Below are positions 47,070-60,610 of a stretch of DNA of 64,000 nucleotides, piece by piece (the first letter of the stretch is position 1; each line of letters begins with the position of its first letter). Below the pieces are notes generated by a model. It ran no database searches. It was not told the DNA's origin and saw only the letters and a program-made list of their open reading frames with translations. Made by a program: the position numbers and the translations under genes. The stretch comes from Gloeophyllum trabeum ATCC 11539 (lineage: Eukaryota > Basidiomycota > Agaricomycetes > Gloeophyllales > Gloeophyllaceae), in the NCBI RefSeq assembly GCF_000344685.1, contig NW_006920428.1, forward strand, positions 174,509-238,508, written 5' to 3'.

Positions 47070-50000
47070 ATGTCGCAATGGGGTCAACCAGGGTTCCAAT
47101 ACCCGATGCAAACAGGGATGAATCCTCAGCTTCAGCAGGGGTTCCAGCAAGGAGGGCTCGCTCCCCAGCCTACGGGTTTCCCAGGTCAACGTCCGGGAGG
47201 GTATCTGCAACCACAGCAAACAGGATTTCCCGGTGCGCCAGGCTTTCAGCAGCCTCAGCCGACTGGATTCCAGCAGCCGCAGCAAACTGGATTTCAGCAG
47301 CCGCAACAGACAGGGTTTCAAGGTCTAGGCAGTAACTTCCAGCAGCGCTCTCCAGCACCGCCGGTTCCTCCTCTTCCCTCACAATTCCAGCAACAGAATC
47401 AAGGTCCGAGCTTTCTGGGTCCGCCTGGACAGCAGCAGCAGCAGCAGCCAAGTCGTTTCCTACCATCCAGTCTTCAACCACAACCAACTGGGTTCCCTGG
47501 TGCGGGTGGTAACTTTACAGGACTGGGTCGCGGCGGAGGTCCTGGCGGTATGCCTCCGCCGGCGGCCCCTCTCATGCCGCAGATGACGGGCTATATAGAC
47601 CCTCGACTGCAGATGATGTCCAGCTCGTTCATGCCAGTCAATCCATCAGCTCCGTATGGCGCCGGTGGGATGCCTCAGCTTCCGCCGCAGCCGCAGCAAA
47701 TGGGTGCGCCCTCACTGGTACAGTCAATCCAGCAGTTTAATGAGGAGACCAAGGGCACGACGGCGCTGAAGATGCCTTGGACATTGTCGAAGGCGGAGAA
47801 GAAGAGTTACGATCAGATGTTCCGGGCATGGGATGCTAAGGGCACTGGGTTCATCGACGGCCAAACCGCTCGGGAGATTTTCAGCCAGAGTGGACTGGAC
47901 AATAATGATTTGGCTCGCATATGGTACGTTGACAAGTTTCGTGCTATACGGAGGATTTATTCTGTGCTCGCAGGACTCTTGCCGACGCTGATAATAGAGG
48001 GAAGCTGAATATTCAGGAGTTCCATGTTGCCATGGGCTTGATATATCGTCGTACGTGTTACCTGTTCTCATATCCCTGCACCTCATGTACTGACCATCTC
48101 ATACAAGGATTAAACGGCAACCCCATACCGGACGAACTCCCTCCTGAACTAGTCCCGCCTTCACATCGTGATCTCGACGACTCTGTGGACTTCCTCAAGC
48201 GTGTACTGAAGGATGAGACTCGTGCACGCTCTCCCTCCGGTCTTGACACGCCGGTTTCTAGGCTAAAGGAGCGATCCTTCACCAGCTCCGGCGCTCCTGG
48301 GGCGGGTGGACGACAGGATGCTACTGTATACAGACACCAAGATCCTGAGCCGGGTCGTTTCTATCAGCCACGCTCTCGCCATCTCGACCGCGATGCTGTG
48401 CGCGTAGGGAATGAGAGCCCCGCCGATGATCTGTCGGACATCAAGCGGCAACTTGACAACACAGCCAAGATGCTCGACCGCGCTGCTGAAGAGAATGCGT
48501 CTCGTACTGCCGAAGACGAAGCGCTGGAGCGGGAATTGTCTGATCTGAAGTATCGCGTGAAACGCGTGCAGGAAGACTTGGACTACGTGTCCAGACCACC
48601 CAGGTCACCTGCTAAGGACGAGGAGCGGAGGAGGTTAGAGCGAGAGCTCTTGAAGTTGATGCACGAGCGTGTGCCCGAAGTCGAGCGGAAAATAAAAGAC
48701 CGGGAAGAACGCAAAGAAAGGGAGAAACGAGACTGGGCGCGCGAGCGCGATCGTAGAAATGACAGGTTCGGACGCTATGACGATCGCGACGATACGTATT
48801 CGTCTTCGAGGAGGTACGACGAAGCGTCGGACCGTGACCGCGGGCGTTATACGAGCTCGTATGACAGAGGAAGGGACAGGGAATACAGCAGAGATCGAGA
48901 TTACGACAGGGATCGCTCCCGCCCCCGCGAAGCATCGTACGAGCGTCGGGATAGGGAGTACGACCGACCTCGAAGTCCACCTGCCGCTCGCTCGCCTCCA
49001 CCTCCTCCCCCTGTTGCTCCATCGACTACGCTCAGCAAGCCACCACCGCCAGCTCCCAGTGCGTCTCCGGCTCCGGGTACCAAACATATGACCCCTGAGG
49101 AGAGGAAGGAATTCATTCGTCAAGAAGCCCAGCGGCGTATGCAGGAACGTATGGCTGCACTGGGCGTGGCTCCTACCGGTGCTGGCACCAAGTCTATAGA
49201 TACCAGCGTTGCTGATCGCTTAGCTCAGGAGAAGAAAGAGGCGGAAGAAAAGTCAAAGGAAGCGGAGAGACTCGCGGAAGAGAGAGAGCGGCTTAGGAGA
49301 GAGCGTCTAGAGAGCGAGAAGGCATTGAAAGAAGGGCGTGCGACGCCCCAGACTCCTGCGACACCATCTACTCCTGTACCTCCCACCCCGACAGCCGCAA
49401 CACCGAAGCCGCCTGCTCCCCCTGCGCCGAAGAGGGCTCCAGCACCTCCGCCGCCTAGGAAGGGCGCCGCACCCCGCCCTCCAGTCACCCCGCGAGCGTC
49501 GGCGCCTGTGTCTCCAACACCTCCAGCACCCCCAGCTGTATCCGCTCCTCCGCCTCCCCCGCCAGCCGTCGCGATCTTACCAGTTGAGCCGACTGTCGAT
49601 CCTGAGGAGCAACGTCTGAAAGAAAGAGAAGAGGCTCTACGCAAGCAGCGCGAGGAACGCCTGGCTCGGATTCGGCAGTTAGAACAAGAGGAGGAAGAAG
49701 CTCGTAAAGCAGAGGCACAGTATCAGGCTAGGAGGCAGGCATTCCTTAACGCCGAGAGTGCGGCGTCTCCGCCGCCTGCGGCCCCTGCGCCGGCATCTGC
49801 CCCTGCTGCCAGTGCTCCCTCAGCTGAGCCCGATCCGCAGGTGTCCTCGCTAGCTCCTCCCCCTCCCCCTCCCCCTCCCCCGCCACCACCTGCACCGGCT
49901 TCCCCGCCCACCAAGGCAGGCACCAATCCGTTTAGTCGCATGATGAAGGAAGGGTCAGGGGCTAGCCCTGCTCCGGGCCTTGGGAACGGCAGCACCAATC

Positions 50001-53000
50001 CGTTCTTCAGGCCTCAGACTGCTCCTCCTCCGGCTCCTCCTACTCCAACGTCCCCGGTCGTGTCACCACCGCCTAAGAGTGCTACTCCTGTCCCAGTGAA
50101 GTCTACATACCATACAGCTCCTTCAGATGATAGCGACTGGGATGATGTCCAAGAGAAGGAGGACGACGACAGCAGTGACGATGAGATGGCAGTATCCCGT
50201 CAATCTAGAAGTGCTCTGGCGCAAGAATTATTTGGTAATATCTTGCCGCCTGCGAGGCCTGAGTCTGCTGGCCCTGCCACTCCGAAGCCATCGACCCCTG
50301 CGCCGCCACCACCCCCAGCTCCCGCCGCCCCTCCGGCACCAGCCGCCCCTCCGGCACCAGCCGCCCCGCCGGCGCCTCCGGCTCCTATGGCACCAGCTCC
50401 CTCTCCGGCACCAGCAGCACCATCAGCGCCTGCCCCATCAGGGGATCGTAGCGCTTTACTAAGTGCTATCAAGGGCGGGGCAAGGCTCCGTAAGGCAGTT
50501 ACTAATGACCGTAGCTCAGCGCCGGTCGGCGGACGAGTCCTAGGTGATGCAGCACCTCCGGAACACATTAACGCTGCTCCAAGAGCACCTTCTCCGCCGT
50601 CTGTTGTGCCCGACGCTGAGCCCCTTGCCCCTGTGCAGCCGGAGTCAGATGGACCAGCTATGCCCACTATGTCATCGATGGACTCGCGCTCGAGTAATAG
50701 GCAATCGGTGGACTGGTATGCTGGTCTTGCGGCCGAACACGGTGGAACATATCAAGAGCAACTACCGCCTACCGTTGAAGAGGAGGAAGAGTACGAAGTC
50801 GTAGGAAAGGAAACTGCTGGCATCCCTGACATTCACGTCTCCGAAGAAGGTCAGGCCGCAAGCGATCCCATGGAAGACGTTGATAAGACCATTAGTAAGT
50901 CTTTCCCTTGGTGACGTCTTAATCTCACTGTTTAACTGAGGAGTAGGCTATCGTGTTCGCGCTCTCTATGCATACGAAGGGCAAAGAGCAGAGGATCTCA
51001 GTAAGTCGGCCTTTGAGACTACCTCTAGGTCTGCAATATTGAGCTTTCACAAAGGTTTCGGGGAGAACCTCGTACTTACTGCCCATCCGTCTAAGAGTGG
51101 TGGCGATTGGTGGTATGGTACTCTGGTTCGCGACGGAACATCTGGATTTTTCCCGAAGACGTACGTCCAGGTGCTCGACAATGGTACGTCTACTACACTG
51201 TAATTAGAATCCTCTTACTAAGACCTTTCCAGTTGTCAAAGCCAAGGCGTTATACGCGTACACTGGTGGAAGTGCCGACGAGTTACCCCTTGCTGAGGGC
51301 GACGAAGTAGTCGTCGTAGACAGGAGTGAAGCAGATTGGTGGAAGGTTGAACAGGGCGGCGTTATCTTCATCGTACCCGCGGCTTACCTGGAGGTCATAG
51401 AGGGTTAGTCGCACAATCGTTCCCTGAGTGCTTCCTGTCCTCATTCAAGGCTGGATATAGGCTAAAATACCTTTTTCTTACATTTCATGTTACCTTGAAT
51501 ATAATCATGCTTCAAATGGATTTACAATTCCTTAGATGACCGATTTCCTATCAAGCAGTCCACTGAATCGAAGGAACCCGCCGAAGTAGCTGCGGACTCT
51601 GACAAAGGAGGCCCGCCCGTAGCTCAATCAGATCCCGAAGACAGTCCTGACGGTTCCTCAGATGACGAATACTTATCATTCTCAGACTCGAATTCGGACT
51701 CGGGGGATTCGGATACAGAGCGGACTGAAGATGTGCGAAGGCGTGAACGGGAAGCTAGAGAGCTCGAGCGACAGAGAGTTCTTGAAGCTGCCGGTCTCGT
51801 CGTAAAGGAGGACGACCATGCACCTCCAAAGCCTATTCGGAAGAAGTCGCTACGTCGCCGTCCCCCACCAGCAATTCCTCAGAGGTCGTCAATGGTGTCC
51901 ATGTCGTCGGAGAAGGACCTTCCCCCACCGCCGCCACTCGACACGGACGATAATGTCATCAGACTGGACGATGCCTACGAACGATACGAAGCATTCAAGC
52001 AGAGAAAAGGGCACACCAGTCGCCTTTCGACGTCTTCTTTCGAAACAGGTTCACCCTCCCCGCATCCTCCTTTGTCACCGGTGTCTACGTTATCACGGAC
52101 TGTGTCCAGAGATACAGAAGGAGGGCGTTCCTACTCACACTTGCTTCACTTCTTAGGCCGTAGGACTCCCGGTCAAGATTCGGATAGGCGCAGCATGCCC
52201 ATCATCTCGGGACCTATCATGGACAGGCCCATAACCCCCGTCCAACAGGAGAACGCTTCATCTTTTGGATCCGTGAGTATCCGTCCTTGTTATTATCAAT
52301 TAAGGCTCCTGACACTTATCAAGTCATGGTCGAGCCTTGTGGATAAGACAGCACTTGAAGAAATGCCTGCAAGGGAACGCCGGCGACAGGAGGTGAGTAT
52401 CGTCACTACTCGTACATTGAGGATACCTGAGTATGGTCATGCAGGCCACCTTCGAATTGATTGCCACCGAGGCAGCTTACGTTCGAGATCTACAGCTCAT
52501 AGTCGAGGTTCGTCTACGTCTCTGTCCAGCCGCGTGACGCTGAGTATATGTCAGATTTTCTATTCGAGCTTGTTGTCTATCCTTGACAAGAAGGCTATTA
52601 CGGTCATTTTTGCAAATGTTGAGGACATCTTGTTGACGAACACGGTACAGTCTACGAGTTCCTATGCATATTGTATTAAGACCTCCTTCACCCAGACTTT
52701 CCTGAGCTCATTGGAGGAGAGGCAGAAGGAATGTCGTCTCTATATCGATCGCATAGGCGACATTCTGGAGTCCAATATGTCGAATATGGGAGTCTATATG
52801 GTGAGCTCTTGGGGTTCTTCTTAGCTTACGGAAGCCTGAGACCACAGCCAGGATTACTGCGTGAACCAAGGAACAGCGATCAAAGTGCTACAATCAATGC
52901 GCGAGTCCGATCCAGTACTCGCAGCACAACTTCAGGTACGATAGTAGGATGCTCGTATGAGTATCATTCTCTGATGTGGAATCAGCGGCTGAAAGAGGAT

Positions 53001-53890
53001 CCGACGGTTCGAAACCTCGATCTATCGAGCTACTTACTAGTACCTAGTGAGTCAAACGTCTGTGGTGCCTGGTTTGTACCCGTGATATATTCATTCGCAG
53101 TGCAACGCATTACAAGATATCCGCTCCTCATCAGACAGGTTGGTCTGTCTCATTTCAGCAACATAGGTCCTCATCTGGCCGCTGTGCACAGATTTTACAT
53201 TACACTGAGATGGACGAAGATAAAGAAAGAATTAGCCATGCGCTCGAGATTGCCGAAAGGATCTTGGACCATATTAATGAGAGCATTCGAGAGCAAGAGG
53301 GACGGGAACGTCTAAAAAGCATTTCGCGCGACCTATGGATCGGCCAAGGGTAAGCAAACAGCCTCTCAATCATAGCGACTCTCATGGACTTCTTTCACCG
53401 CAGACGGCTGGACTTGACTGCTCCTACTCGCTACATGGGTCCGAGGCGTCTGCTTAAAGAAGGGTTCCTCATGAAGGCTAAAAGCGGAAGAAAGCTTCGA
53501 GCATTCCTTTGCAATGACATATTGCTGTTAACAGACGAAGGCGCCAAATCAATATATCGCATGGTGAGTTGACCGGGGCGTGAGATCCTTTAACCGAGGT
53601 TCAATCATTTTTCTTCAGCCTCTATCGCTGTCAGAGGTGCAGGTGAGAGATATACCCGGAAGCAAAGGTCAGCATCCCCTTGCCTCAATACGGAGAGGTC
53701 TGTAATGGCATCTTGAGCAGACGACAGCACATTCCAGCTTGCAGTTCTGTATCCTCGAGGGGGGGACACCATAAATTTGAGGGCGACATCCGTCCGGGAT
53801 TGCCAACTGTGGATGGAGGCAATCGAGTTAGCGTGCAGCAATTGTGAGGCCGCTCGGAAGCGTGCTCTTCGCAAGATCAAGTCCGGATAA
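47070..53890 (+). CDS. CIN1: Cin1/intersectin-like endocytic scaffold with RhoGEF activity
   Basis: Eighteen exons (47070-47923, 47974-48050, 48108-50894, 50947-51000, 51055-51183, 51233-51403, 51536-52272, 52324-52392, 52445-52507, 52555-52644, 52696-52800, 52852-52935, 52986-53046, 53101-53138, 53192-53349, 53404-53563, 53619-53667, 53721-53890) close to 1951 aa. In order: a Gln/Pro-rich N terminus with QPTGF repeats, one EH domain (from about residue 230, with an EF-hand-like DAKGTGFIDG), a charged coiled coil, a long Pro/Ala-rich region, SH3-1 (RALYAYEGQRAEDL), SH3-2 (KALYAYTGGSADEL), a DH domain (EAAYVRDLQLIVE, MQRITRYPLLIRQ) and a C-terminal PH domain. This is the plan of intersectin and of Cryptococcus Cin1, which couples endocytosis to actin through a Rho-type GTPase. 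Probably conserved housekeeping gene bordering the terpene region. Confidence 0.93.
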
Positions 53891-55151
53891 TACTACGCAT
53901 CTTTCCAATATTCCCTACTACTGCCACTCGACATCTCAGCATTCAGTATAAGTGGACACTGACGCTTGTCATATCTTTTTATGCTGTACCGTACTTATAT
54001 TTTCAATAGTCGCGCCATTCGGTTACCGTCCGGGTCCTCCGGTAGCTGCAATTTGGTGCTTATGCATATGGCAGAAAGGCGCGCGGAGCGTTCTGCCCGG
54101 GCGGATACTCACCAGTAGCGGAAATAGGTCGTCCAAAGCCTCAGATAACTGCGATCAAACTTGACTCGTCGGCTATGACAGCTTGACTCGTCGGCTATGA
54201 CAGTGATATGTCACAGAAAAGTCTTCGCGGATAATGGGCCTAGAAGCTAAGATCACTAGTGAATGTTAGAATAGGTTTGGGAAATACTGTAGACTTTAGT
54301 GATGGCCACTGGTGGCTACCCACACGGAATACTTGTAATTAGGAGCGTTGGGAAGGCGGTTGTCCATTCCTTCAACCTTGTCCGAGTCGGAGCAGGTCCT
54401 AGTGAGTCGACTCGGGACTCGGCCCGTCTCTACCTTGCTGGTCGCAAGGTATCTCGCGCTGCGGGAATGGGTACACTATTTACCTGTACTTACAAATTGC
54501 CTTGCGCCCTCTCAGAGAGACCCTGATGTGTCCAGTACTGGCTTTGGCGTCAAGAAGCACATCCTCCGCTTTCGCAATACTACAGCTTCAGCATTTACAA
54601 CGCAGAAAGGTTCTGTTGAACGTCAACAAGTTTGTTCGAGTCGGAGTAAGTATACAAGTGACTTATAGACAGTACTTAGTTTCGAGTCGACTCGGCTCAA
54701 CCCTGTCCGGCGGTGAGCGCTTGGGCGCCGGTGACTACTTGTACCAATTCCAGTTTCCGGAGCATGTCTAGCCAGTATATAGCTCACTCATCGCAGAGTG
54801 CAGACCTGGAAGATCGAATGGAGTCAAGTGGCCGCTGCAAAGGCCTTATATATTCCAGCGAAGGAGCCCAAGGCGGTAGAACCAAATGGACCCCGTCAGT
54901 GAACGTCGATTATTCGCTTGCTTAATGCCAGTGCTGAGCATCAGCCACTAATAGCGGCATTGACGCAATGCTAGCTCTAGGATCACAGGCAAGGCCTGAA
55001 AATTATGAATTAATATTCGCGCAGCGTTAGTGTGCAGTACTAGTACTATTTCGCCAGCCATGTACACCAATGCTAATCAGATTTCAGACAGCTAGGCTGG
55101 CACCTCTGGGTCATTCTACATGTATACAACCCTTAGAAACAGTCGTAGACC
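53891..55151. other. Spacer between the Cin1-like gene and P450-4
   Basis: Convergent 3' flanks, 1.26 kb. Several short open frames (54299-54925) hold no domain. Repeated GAGTCGACTCGG words occur near 54405 and 54690. A 22-bp tandem duplication is listed separately. Confidence 0.4.
54160..54203 (+). repeat. 22-bp tandem duplication
   Basis: The 22-bp unit starting CTTGACTCGTCGGC occurs twice back to back (54160-54181 and 54182-54203) without mismatch. Probably a replication slip. Confidence 0.9.
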
Positions 55152-57600
55152 TCAGTGAGTAATGTCTATAATACGACGGCGACGAAGGTAAACCTGTAAT
55201 GGCTCATGACACCAAAGGCCGTATTCCTAGGAAATTCGCGAACGTCAGTATAGTATTTGGGGCCGCTCCCAACCATGACAAAAGTCCACTGACTTGATAT
55301 GATGCGTCAAATTTCTCCGGGTTGAAGTCTGCGACTGGATCAATAATGTATGTATGTATGAGCCATGCTATGAATATCCTAAAACCGATGAATGGGGTGA
55401 GCTCACTCTGAGCTCACGGTGAGAACTCACTTCATATTTTGCAGGGCTAATTTCTTTCCAACGCAGCTCGCATAGCCCGCACTAAATGGCATGAATGCTT
55501 CTTTAATAATTTTGGGTTTACCCTCGAAATTAATGGTACAGATGCTGCCTTCTAGCCACCGTTCAGGTGCGTAATCGTCAGCATTAGGGCCGAAATTTGC
55601 ACTGTCCCTATGCATGGTATAGACCGGCACGTGGATGGTTGTATTGGGTGGAATGTAGACATCGCTGATATTAACGCCGACCGAGCCTGAAGTGCGAGGC
55701 GGTCCTATAAAAAGCATCTCAGAGACTTTAGAAATCCCGTAGTCTGCAACCCACCCACCAAATGGTCCGGGAGGGACGAGTCGCAAAGCCTCTTGAATAC
55801 AAGCATCAAGGAATGGAAGGCGCATCACCGCTGATACATCCATGTTCTCTGATTCACCGGAATAAGACACGAAAGCCGTCCCCACTTCCGCCTGAAGCCT
55901 GGATAATATATTTCTGTCGCACATAGTATACGGAACAAGGGCGGCAAGTGTCTGCGCCGTCGTGTCTGTTGCAGCAACAACGATCAACGCAGCATCAGCG
56001 GCTGCCTCTGCTTCGTTGAGGCGATATATTGCCGATGATTCGTCAAGCTTGGAGGAATGAATCAGGGCTGACTGACTGCTTCTAGTATAGATCTCTCGCA
56101 CATACCAGAGTACCGAGTATATCTCTCCGTGTCTTATTGCCAGTGCTCGCCTTAATCTCGGCAACTTTCTTCTTAGCAAACTTAGGCAAGAGTGAGTGTA
56201 CGCACAAATAGGGACACAGGATACGGACATGCTGAAAAGATTGGATTGGACCACGCCGTGGCAGATACTCTACGATACTCCTCATCCAAGGTACCTGGCC
56301 AATGGCTATACAAATTCGGTGTTGGTTTCATGTTGCGTGGAGTTAAGTCACTGATGTACTGACACGTTACAAAGAACACGCCTTGTGCGAGCTAAGGCCG
56401 AAGGATCGAGAATGGTCGGGAGTTGGAATGACCTGAGCTCACCATTTCCATCCATCCTTCTGTATCTTTGCCTGCACTCATGGTCTCGAACCCTCCAGAG
56501 AAGCCCATATCACCCATCAGATCCCTGGACGGCGAAAGTCAAATGTATACGAATGCGTTGGACAACGACGAATATCACATACATCAGGAATAAATTAATC
56601 CAGTGATCAATTTGTACCGGACCTTTGGAGGTTTCTCTATCGAATATGCGATCAAGCTGAGTTATACGGGCCTAGTAGTCGTGGTGAGTTTAGTATGTTG
56701 AGCGCCATGAAATACAATCCTCACCATCAAGAATGGAATATAAGACTGCATTGCATCTGAAGTAACTGCCTTTGTCCAAGCCTGCAATCCGAGAGCACCA
56801 TACGGCGTATCGATGAGTGAGCTCTGACAGTCGATCCAAAGCAATCAAATAAGGTACCGACCTGCCGGCGACTGGCGTGCACTTGACGATCCAAGACTGT
56901 AATCAGGGTATCGGCGTCTGCTGGTATCGCTATCGTGTACTATTTCAGAACAATGTCGCGAGATGATGTGAAGGTGCACTTTACCAGAATAAAACGGCGA
57001 CCTATCGAGCTTGTTGTATATCGGACGAACAGCGCAGGGAAGGTTAACCGAAATTTCATTGGGGCCTACAGCTGGTCAGCCGTACGTTGTGGTGGACCTT
57101 GCTCAGCTGCGTACCTACGCGAACCCACGGTCCGTATTGGGCATGAAGTCTGTAGTGGGCGTCAGAGTGACTTCGGCGAAGCCGGTAATCAACATACTCC
57201 CGCAGCTTGACATGCCTACCCCCTTTCACCGCAATCTGGTAAATCATCCACCACTTGGTGAGACGAGCAGATACAGGCCCAGGAAAACGGGAGAGGGGAT
57301 GCCATGGCGACAGACGATAGCACGCGATAGACATGGATAGCGTCACGAGATAAGTGACGGTGTGCATTGTCCCTAGTGCTCCAGCACTTGCTAGGGATGT
57401 ACGGTTCGAAGCATACCACAGGCCCAAGGACGAGAACAGCGAAAGTGCGAACAGCCCTAGTATGAAACTGAGGGCATTAGGCTCCCGCCGCCTGAAGAAA
57501 AGATGGGTAACCTGTGGAGTGGTCAGCCTCGCATGCATGAGCTACGGTGGAGACATACTGGACCCGCTATAATACAGGTGGATAAGAATTGAAATGTCAT
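55152..57600 (-). CDS. Cytochrome P450 (P450-4, second family in the window)
   Basis: Fifteen exons (57600-57559, 57511-57198, 57149-57115, 57065-56985, 56929-56862, 56781-56725, 56671-56583, 56524-56443, 56391-56364, 56305-56229, 56180-56106, 56047-55759, 55704-55431, 55378-55294, 55226-55152) close to 556 aa. After a short first exon comes a membrane segment, then RLSPWHPLSRFPGP, the usual proline-rich hinge. The I-helix is VVAATDTTAQ (the usual AGxDT with Ala for Gly), the K-helix EALR, the PERW motif is present, and the heme loop is FSAGYASCVGKKLALQNMK. The loop differs from the FxxGPxxC type. An ER-bound monooxygenase of unknown substrate. It is a paralogue of P450-5, not of P450-1 to 3. 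Confidence 0.9.
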
Positions 57601-59150
57601 CCTCCTTGTCAGGGACGGTGAATGCAGCTTATTGGAACTGTCAGGTTACATGAAGACGCTAGATAAATAGTGTCGCTGGCACCCCATGTACAGCCTATCG
57701 AGCTTAGGTCTGCCGAATCTTGTGGGTCATGACGCATCTTGAAGACATCGCGGAGTCGCTGTTTGATCAGCATCCACCAGATCCTGTCTCAAGGGTGAAT
57801 CAGTGGGCCTTTCCATCCCCATCAGAGTCCATAGTGCGCCATCCATAGTGCGCCATGACATCGAAGTGTATCGATGCAGGATGACATCAGTATCTTTCGA
57901 AGTGTATGTACAGGCGGGTTGTGGCTCTGATGGGAGGATAGTGATCAACCTTGCTATCGGTCCAAGGCTGGATCGCCACCCAGACCATTATCTGTATTGA
58001 AAATCAGCATCACGAATCTACTAGCGGCTCTGAGTATGATGAAATGATCGAATCGATCCTTGTCTCAGCAGGCCGCGACCGGGAACCCCGACAATACAAG
58101 TAATGTCCGGGGTCTCCGTTTGCCACAACTAAACTTGGAGTCTTCTCTTTCGATTTGCCCATTGTTTGGATCCCAATGTCCTTTCATCGTCGTGGGAACA
58201 GATTGTGAACTTTCGAGACTGTGCGTTAACTGAATTCTGCAATGCGGAGGTCTGCCAGTGAGGGTATTCTCGAAAAGTTCGAATTCGACGATGGGAAGCA
58301 TCACGTGTTTGGAAGTCTGCCACCCGGGTCCCGGGAGATGTCAGTCCAGTTGGATCAGTCCACTCGCATCGCATACGATAGTGAGGGTATGAGTTCTGTT
58401 AGTAAGTAAGTATAGTAAGTCAACGCGGCTAAAATAAGTTATTGTTCGGCGCGAAATTCCATCCTATCCCATTCAAATATCCTCTTAGTTCATTGGGCGG
58501 CCCAAGGAAGGTAGGAAACTATAGTAAGTGTATAACAGTCGCCCATGCGGTCCCATCGACTATATGGTTCCGAAGGCTAGATACACGTACAAGCTTTCTC
58601 CTCCATTGATAGTAACTTGCGAGGAATTTTCACGCTGTCTGCGGGGAATATGCATATGGTGCTCGAGCCGTAGCTATGGACTCGATTTCATAGTACACAC
58701 ATGCAGCCTCGGTATTCACGTTCGTGCGTTCACCATCCGCGGAACCAACCCGACCCAAGCTTCTGCGAGTTTCTGCGCCGTCACGGCATAGCCTATCGTA
58801 TCGCCCTCAGCGAGCCCTGTATATGTTTTAAACTGTTTCAAATGTTCGCCATGTTACCCTGACACTCCAGTGTAATTGCTGCCGTGATTTCCATATCGTT
58901 GTGATATACTCTTCTATCTGTCAGAACGAGTCAATTCAAATGGTCTGAATTGGCACAATCAAAGGTGGAGTGACAATCACTGGCAGATCGGCTCAACGTC
59001 CATGGACCCTCAGATACATCACACCAGTGGCGAAGGACAAGATACTGGATTGGATTCCCGGATGCAATTTGACCATGTCACCGTGCGACCGGCACTTCAG
59101 TGATAGCGTCCATTGGTCGCCAATGGATCTACATGCAGTCAACTGCCGAG
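57601..59150. other. Upstream region of P450-4, no gene seen
   Basis: About 1.5 kb with only short anonymous open frames. Presumably holds the P450-4 promoter. Confidence 0.4.
57828..57855 (+). repeat. 14-bp tandem duplication
   Basis: TCCATAGTGCGCCA is repeated twice in register (57828-57841 and 57842-57855). It lies in the noncoding region upstream of P450-4. Confidence 0.9.
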
Positions 59151-60610
59151 TAGTGTTGTGCCCGGCCTGGCTTCAAGCCCGAGCCAGGCCAGGCCAGGCC
59201 CTATTTCAGCAGGCCCGAGCCAGGCCAAAGCCCTACTCAAGCCTGAGGACAGGGCCTGGCTTGGGTTGTCCGAAGCCCGAGCCAGGCCCTGCAGGCCCGG
59301 GGCTTTGTGGCACTGGCTAAATGAGCTGAACCAGACTTCAAATCACAGGTAAGTCACACCATACCTGTTGTGGATTTAACCTCATGCATTCTATCCCTAT
59401 ACGGGGCTGTTCTAATGGCTTACGGTACCCACACATATTTAAGAATTGCGGGTTTGAGGCACATCGGTAACCTATACACAGTCCGGTGAGCATGTTGTGC
59501 TCTTCAGATGTATATAGGATCACTAACCTTGTACATAGTGGCCATTAGATGAAGTAGGGTGTGTAATCCCGTATTAGTACGTCTCCAGTACCCGTTCCTT
59601 CTCCAAGCATGGAAGCCCTGGCCTGAGCCGGAGCCAGGCCCGAGCCAGGCCAAAGCCNNNNNNNNNNNNNNNNNNNNNNNNNNNNNNNNNNNNNNNNNNN
59701 NNNNNNNNNNNNNNNNNNNNNNNNNNNNNNNNNNNNNNNNNNNNNNNNNNNNNNNNNNNNNNNNNNNNNNNNNNNNNNNNNNNNNNNNNNNNNNNNNNNN
59801 NNNNNNNNNNNNNNNNNNNNNNNNNNNNNNNNNNNNNNNNNNNNNNNNNNNNNNNNNNNNNNNNNNNNNNNNNNNNNNNNNNNNNNNNNNNNNNNNNNNN
59901 NNNNNNNNNNNNNNNNNNNNNNNNNNNNNNNNNNNNNNNNNNNNNNNNNNNNNNNNNNNNNNNNNNNNNNNNNNNNNNNNNNNNNNNNNNNNNNNNNNNN
60001 NNNNNNNNNNNNNNNNNNNNNNNNNNNNNNNNNNNNNNNNNNNNNNNNNNNNNNNNNNNNNNNNNNNNNNNNNNNNNNNNNNNNNNNNNNNNNNNNNNNN
60101 NNNNNNNNNNNAGGGCCTGGCTTGGGTTGTCCGAAGCCCGAGCCAGGCCCTGCAGGCCCGGGGCTTTGTGGCACTGGCTAAATGAGCTGAACCAGACTTC
60201 AAATCACAGGTAAGTCACACCATACCTGTTGTGGATTTAACCTCATGCATTCTATCCCTATACGGGGCTGTTCTAATGGCTTACGGTACCCACACATATT
60301 TAAGAATTGCGGGTTTGAGGCACATCGGTAACCTATACACAGTCCGGTGAGCATGTTGTGCTCTTCAGATGTATATAGGATCACTAACCTTGTACATAGT
60401 GGCCATTAGATGAAGTAGGGTGTGTAATCCCGTACTTAGTACGTCTCCAGTACCCGTTCCTTCTCCAAGCATGGAAGCCCTGGCCTGAGCCGGAGCCAGG
60501 CCCGAGCCAGGCCAAAGCCAGACGCTAGGGCCTGGCTTGACTTGGTGACAGGCCCGAGCCAGCTCAAGCCAGGCCAAAGCCCGGGGCTCCGAGCCAAGCC
60601 AGGCCCTGCA
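59151..60610. repeat. GGCCAGGC-rich repeat tract with assembly gap
   Basis: Words such as GAGCCAGGCC and AGGCCCGAGCCAGGCC recur many times on both sides of a gap of 454 N (59658-60111). Two direct copies of about 407 bp (59251-59657 and 60112-60519) are nearly identical and flank the gap; the second has one extra base. The interrupted tract is a GC-rich repeat with no open frame of interest. The reading frames drawn across the N run are meaningless. Confidence 0.85.

Noticed and set aside
48612..50667. Several long open frames in and opposite the Pro-rich region
   Set aside because: They arise from GC-rich repeats of the Cin1-like exon 3; Gly/Ala runs on the minus strand mirror the Pro/Ala runs.
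59504..60202. Open frames crossing the N run
   Set aside because: More than half of the codons are N; there is no sequence to support them.
59151..60610. CRISPR-like repeat
   Set aside because: Units are irregular, spacers are not of uniform length, and the genome is eukaryotic.
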